Assembly (NCBI GenBank): GCA_020741755.1
Contig: DYYI01000066.1
Location: 1 to 7,498, forward strand
Reading direction: 5' to 3'
Source of the DNA: Aliicoccus persicus_A
GTDB lineage: Bacteria > Bacillota > Bacilli > Staphylococcales > Salinicoccaceae
DNA length: 7,498 nt
The position numbers were made by a program, and so were the translations under genes. The notes below the pieces were generated by a model. It saw only the letters and a program-made list of their open reading frames with translations. It ran no database searches and had not been told where the DNA came from. Each line of letters opens with the position of its first letter. Within the stretch, counting starts at the first letter, position 1. Positions 5,294-7,498 of this stretch are shown piece by piece.

Positions 5294-5582
5294 CTTATTT
5301 CTTTATGCGTTTAAATTCATTCCTCATAGTATTGATTATTGTTTTCTATTATAAGGTCTATGTCGTGAGGATTATAATGATTTAAGACTGGGTATTCTTA
5401 AAATAAGCTCATTGATGCGTACTAGTGTCGATGAATGTCTGCAATTGTTTACAGTTGTTATTTACAGATATAGTTTGAGTATATTTATAAATCCAAACGT
5501 AATATAATATTTGTATTCGGTTCTTACTTTAAACTATATCAATTGAACGTTACAAAAAAACTATATGAAATGAGTTTTGAAT
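5294..5582. promoter_or_regulatory. upstream region of the antiporter, with inverted repeat
   Basis: No gene here. It holds TATAAT at 5504-5509, a likely -10 box for the antiporter although the -35 is poor. A perfect 10-bp inverted repeat flanks it: GATATAGTTT (5467-5476) and AAACTATATC (5531-5540). A further direct partial copy, AAACTATAT, is at 5558-5566. The repeats could be binding sites for a regulator or form an mRNA leader structure. Confidence 0.4.
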
Positions 5583-6794
5583 ATGCCTGATCATCACCTA
5601 TTGGTCGAGAACCTTTCCTCAGTATGGTGGATAGTGCTTGCTGCAGCAATTGCACCAATACTTGCGCTTACCTCACGTAAATATGTACCGGATGTCGTAT
5701 GGTTACTTGCATTCGGAGTTATCATCGGTCCTTACATGCTCGGTTTTGCTGAACAGACAGAAGCCGTAGAGTTTCTTCGTGAACTTGGCATGGGCTTTTT
5801 ATTTTTGTTGGCAGGTTTTGAAGTCAGCACCTCTGATATGCGAGCAAAACAAGGTAAACAGGCTGCGCTTACATGGATAATTTGTGCCGTGTCCGCCATT
5901 GGTGCCGGTCTTTTACTTACCGATTTTGATATCCGTGTGGCTATCGTGATTGCTATCGCCTCTACTTCAACTGCTCTGGGAACATTACTGCCTATTCTGA
6001 AAGACTCAGGGATTATGAAAACCCCGCTGGGCAGGGCGGCAATGACGCATGGCGCATACGGGGAACTACTGCCAATCGTGGCCATGTCACTGTTACTATC
6101 CGCTTTTGCACCATGGCAGGCTTCGGTAGTTTTAATTATTTTCGCAATCATCGCTGTCCTGGTAGTAGCCATTCCAGTGCGGTTCATTCGTAAGGTACCA
6201 CTGCTTGGAAAAGCGGTCGTATCGGCATCCAACACAACAATGCAAACGACATTGAGAGTGACTGTCTTTATATTGGTTACTCTAATGTTACTCACTGCGA
6301 TATTTGAACTCGATATAGCCCTAGGCGCATTCTCTGCGGGCATCCTGCTCAACGTTGTATTTAAAACATTTGCTCCTGAGCAAGGTGAGGAAATTACTCA
6401 CAAAATTGAAATTGTAGGATTTAGCTTCCTGATTCCGATCTTCTTTGTCACCAGTGGAATGGCAATTAATCTCGGTCAGGTGCTCTCCGAATGGCAGCTT
6501 CTGCTCGGATTTGTTGCATTGATAGCGATTGTTCGCGGTATGGGTGTATTCCTTAGAGAACGTTTGGGCAACACACATTCTGGTATCGAATCAACGAGAG
6601 AACAGGTTGCTTTAGGTTTATATTCCGCTACCGGGCTGCCTATCATCGTTGCAGTCACCCAGATCGCTGCGTCTTCGGGTATTATTGACCAGGTAACAGC
6701 TGCTACGATGGTGACTGGTGGAGCAGTAACTGTGTTGATCTTCCCACTTATCGCACAACTCATTCTGCCGAAGAATAATGATAATACAGAATAA
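5583..6794 (+). CDS. CPA2-family cation:proton antiporter (KefB/NapA-like), membrane
   Basis: A 403-residue, very hydrophobic protein with about 12-13 membrane helices. It belongs to the monovalent cation:proton antiporter-2 family, which exchanges Na+ or K+ for H+ across the cytoplasmic membrane. Recognisable segments are GMGFLFLLAGFEV (about residues 69-81), ALGTLLPILKDSG, LDIALGAFSAGILLN (243-257), IFFVTSGMAIN (286-296) and ATGLPIIVAVTQIA (349-362). In the helix that carries the ion-binding acidic residues, this protein has HGAYGELLPIVAM with Glu161 where many relatives have Asp. It ends right after the last helix, so the cytosolic TrkA-N/RCK domain of Kef proteins is absent. I choose ATG 5583 over TTG 5577. 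The ribosome binding site is weak (TGAG, about 8 nt upstream). It is monocistronic, with its own terminator, and stands between two SAM-riboswitch units that are transcribed in the opposite direction. Substrate ion cannot be told from sequence. Confidence 0.93.
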   Translation: MPDHHLLVENLSSVWWIVLAAAIAPILALTSRKYVPDVVWLLAFGVIIGPYMLGFAEQTEAVEFLRELGMGFLFLLAGFEVSTSDMRAKQGKQAALTWIICAVSAIGAGLLLTDFDIRVAIVIAIASTSTALGTLLPILKDSGIMKTPLGRAAMTHGAYGELLPIVAMSLLLSAFAPWQASVVLIIFAIIAVLVVAIPVRFIRKVPLLGKAVVSASNTTMQTTLRVTVFILVTLMLLTAIFELDIALGAFSAGILLNVVFKTFAPEQGEEITHKIEIVGFSFLIPIFFVTSGMAINLGQVLSEWQLLLGFVALIAIVRGMGVFLRERLGNTHSGIESTREQVALGLYSATGLPIIVAVTQIAASSGIIDQVTAATMVTGGAVTVLIFPLIAQLILPKNNDNTE

Positions 6795-6849
6795 GTTGAG
6801 ATAACTTCGTTCTAATTATCTTAGATTCTGAAACATGTTGAAAAGTACT

Positions 6850-6886
6850 AAAAGCTGAGATTGAAGTCAATCTCAGCTTTTTTATT
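6850..6886 (+). terminator. strong intrinsic terminator of the antiporter gene
   Basis: AAAGCTGAGATTG pairs perfectly with CAATCTCAGCTTT around a 4-nt loop (6851-6880), followed by a run of T to about 6886. It begins about 56 nt after the antiporter stop. Confidence 0.95.
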
Positions 6887-7140
6887 TCTCGTATAATATA
6901 TAGAAGACGCAGATAATCATTCGGACATTCAACATGCCAATAAATTTTGCTTTATCAATTTTATAGATACACTATGATTTTAAAATAACCTCACAGTTTT
7001 TATTGCAAATAACAGTGAGAATTTTATTAAGTGTTTCATTGTGAGTTTGCCATACACATTTTTATAGAGATATAGTGTGGTATAAAAATGAAAGACTTAT
7101 ATGATTAATAACTCCGACCACATAAAGTTTGATCGAATCG
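6887..7140. other. gene-free AT-rich stretch with an 11-bp inverted repeat
   Basis: No gene supported. TATAGAGATAT (7063-7073) is the exact reverse complement of ATATCTCTATA (7143-7153), with TGTGGT/ACCACA further inside. Neither direction has a T run after the dyad, so it is not an obvious terminator. The right arm overlaps the stop of the copy 2 small gene. I see no clear terminator for that gene. Confidence 0.4.
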
Positions 7141-7293
7141 TCATATCTCTATACTTGAAGCAATTGCGTTTTTAATACTGTTAATCTTGCCTATCCTTAA
7201 AATATTGCTCGACACGCTGTTAGGGGTATATGCTCTCCAGTAGTCAAGTTCCTCATGTAGTTCTCGGATATTCTTAACTGCTTTTAAGTCCAT
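7141..7293 (-). CDS. SAM-riboswitch-controlled small protein, copy 2 (shorter paralogue)
   Basis: A 50-residue protein from ATG 7293 to TGA 7143-7141. It shares IRELHEELDYWRAYTPNS with copy 1 (residues 9-26). The two then diverge (NILRIGKINSIKNAIASSIEI) but still align, and copy 2 stops about 15 residues earlier, lacking the basic KYRKYLLEKEKWSDK tail. It lies under a second, nearly identical SAM-I riboswitch. Unlike copy 1 its ribosome binding site is poor: only GAGGT directly against the ATG, where copy 1 has GGGAGGAGGG. It may be weakly expressed or decaying, or a specialised short form. Function unknown. The core conserved between copies suggests a shared partner or fold. Confidence 0.65.
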   Translation of the reverse strand: MDLKAVKNIRELHEELDYWRAYTPNSVSSNILRIGKINSIKNAIASSIEI

Positions 7294-7312
7294 ACCTCAT
7301 TATTATTTTCTC

Positions 7313-7346
7313 AAATAAAATAGCCCTTCCTGAAATTAAGAAGAGC
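7313..7346 (-). terminator. riboswitch expression-platform terminator, copy 2
   Basis: The same stem as in copy 1 (GCTCTTCTT at 7346-7338 with AGGAAGGGC at 7331-7323), but the T tract is broken by an A (TATTTTATTTG). The TTCTTA/TAAGAA antiterminator pairing is also preserved. The weaker tract may make this copy leakier. Confidence 0.85.
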
Positions 7347-7356
7347 CTGACCCACA

Positions 7357-7465
7357 TTCTTATTTTTCAGTTTACATAAACTGTTGGATTTGGCACATCG
7401 CTCGTTAGAGCTGTTGCCAGAGTATCAAAGGGCCAAGTCCCTCCACTCATTCTTAATAAGAGAAC
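7357..7465 (-). promoter_or_regulatory. SAM-I (S-box) riboswitch aptamer, copy 2
   Basis: All S-box elements of copy 1 are present. Only three bases differ inside the aptamer: the P4 apex (CAGTTTATGTAAACTG), the P3 loop (GCTC TAAC GAGC), and the junction after GGCCC (TTTGA for TATGA). No paired position of P1, P3 or the P4 stem is disturbed, and the core GTGGAGGGACTT, CTCTGGCAAC and GTGCCAAATCC are identical. It should therefore still bind SAM and control the gene at 7141-7293. Confidence 0.94.
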
Positions 7466-7482
7466 TATTTTATTGTCATTAC

Positions 7483-7488
7483 ATTATA
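7483..7488 (-). promoter_or_regulatory. -10 box of riboswitch unit, copy 2
   Basis: A perfect TATAAT read leftward (7488-7483), at the position equivalent to TATAAA in copy 1. The -35 would lie at about 7506-7511, outside the window. Confidence 0.65.
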
Positions 7489-7498
7489 CGATGAAAAG

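Larger units (their letters stand above)
7200..7498 (-). repeat. direct repeat, copy 2 (runs to the window edge)
   Basis: The counterpart of 4982-5280, same orientation. It carries the 5' half of the small gene, the leader terminator, the SAM-I aptamer and the -10 box. The repeat is still recognisable at the last base, so its right end is not seen. Confidence 0.85.

Noticed and set aside
5732..6352. A 206-codon open frame on the minus strand
   Set aside because: It lies wholly opposite the antiporter gene, is rich in Ser, Ala and Thr with no family features, and has no credible ribosome binding site.
6321..6763. Two further minus-strand open frames
   Set aside because: Both are antisense to the clear antiporter reading frame and have no independent support.
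1..7498. CRISPR array, tRNA, rRNA, insertion sequence or integrase
   Set aside because: I found no regularly spaced repeats, no cloverleaf-like sequence and no transposase or recombinase motif. The only long repeat is the riboswitch plus small-gene duplication.

Overview
This window comes from a low-GC Bacillota chromosome, most likely of the order Bacillales. The guaA tail, the intrinsic terminators with T tracts, the strong AGGAGG-type ribosome binding sites and two S-box (SAM-I) riboswitches all point that way. The peptide deformylase begins MLTMKDI and has the spacing I recall for the staphylococcal enzyme. I cannot name a genus.

Layout: (1) 1-494 is the 3' end of guaA (GMP synthase), followed by a hairpin and an intrinsic terminator. 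(2) 840-1691 is an AT-rich two-gene unit, a small XRE-type repressor and an apparently complete peptide deformylase, behind a consensus extended -10 promoter. The 3' end of guaA is a known integration point for genomic islands, so this may be acquired DNA, but no integrase or attachment repeat is visible here. (3) 1692-2100 has no convincing gene and ends in a terminator. (4) 2171-3041 is a leftward cluster of three small membrane-protein genes. Two are translationally coupled, and the third looks like the N-terminal stub of a larger membrane protein. (5) 3256-3492 is a rightward gene for a small charged protein, followed by a terminator that serves both directions. (6) 3626-4690 is a leftward P1-family (DmpA/BapA-type) peptidase gene interrupted by one in-frame TAA. 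(7) 4875-5293 is a leftward unit of promoter, SAM-I riboswitch, terminator and a 63-64 aa protein gene. (8) 5583-6794 is a rightward CPA2-type cation:proton antiporter with a strong terminator. (9) 7141-7498 is a second copy of the riboswitch plus small-gene unit, in the same orientation as the first and running off the right edge.

The most notable content is the pair of SAM-I riboswitches, each controlling a short protein I do not recognise. The two proteins share a core, LDYWRAYTPNS. The nucleotide repeat is about 94% identical over the 180 nt of leader, and the differences inside the aptamer fall only in loops or junctions. The two copies bracket the antiporter gene as direct repeats about 2.2 kb apart. 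This suggests a small SAM-responsive gene family not explained by the usual methionine or cysteine genes.

The P1 peptidase pseudogene and the membrane-protein stub suggest gene decay around these accessory genes.
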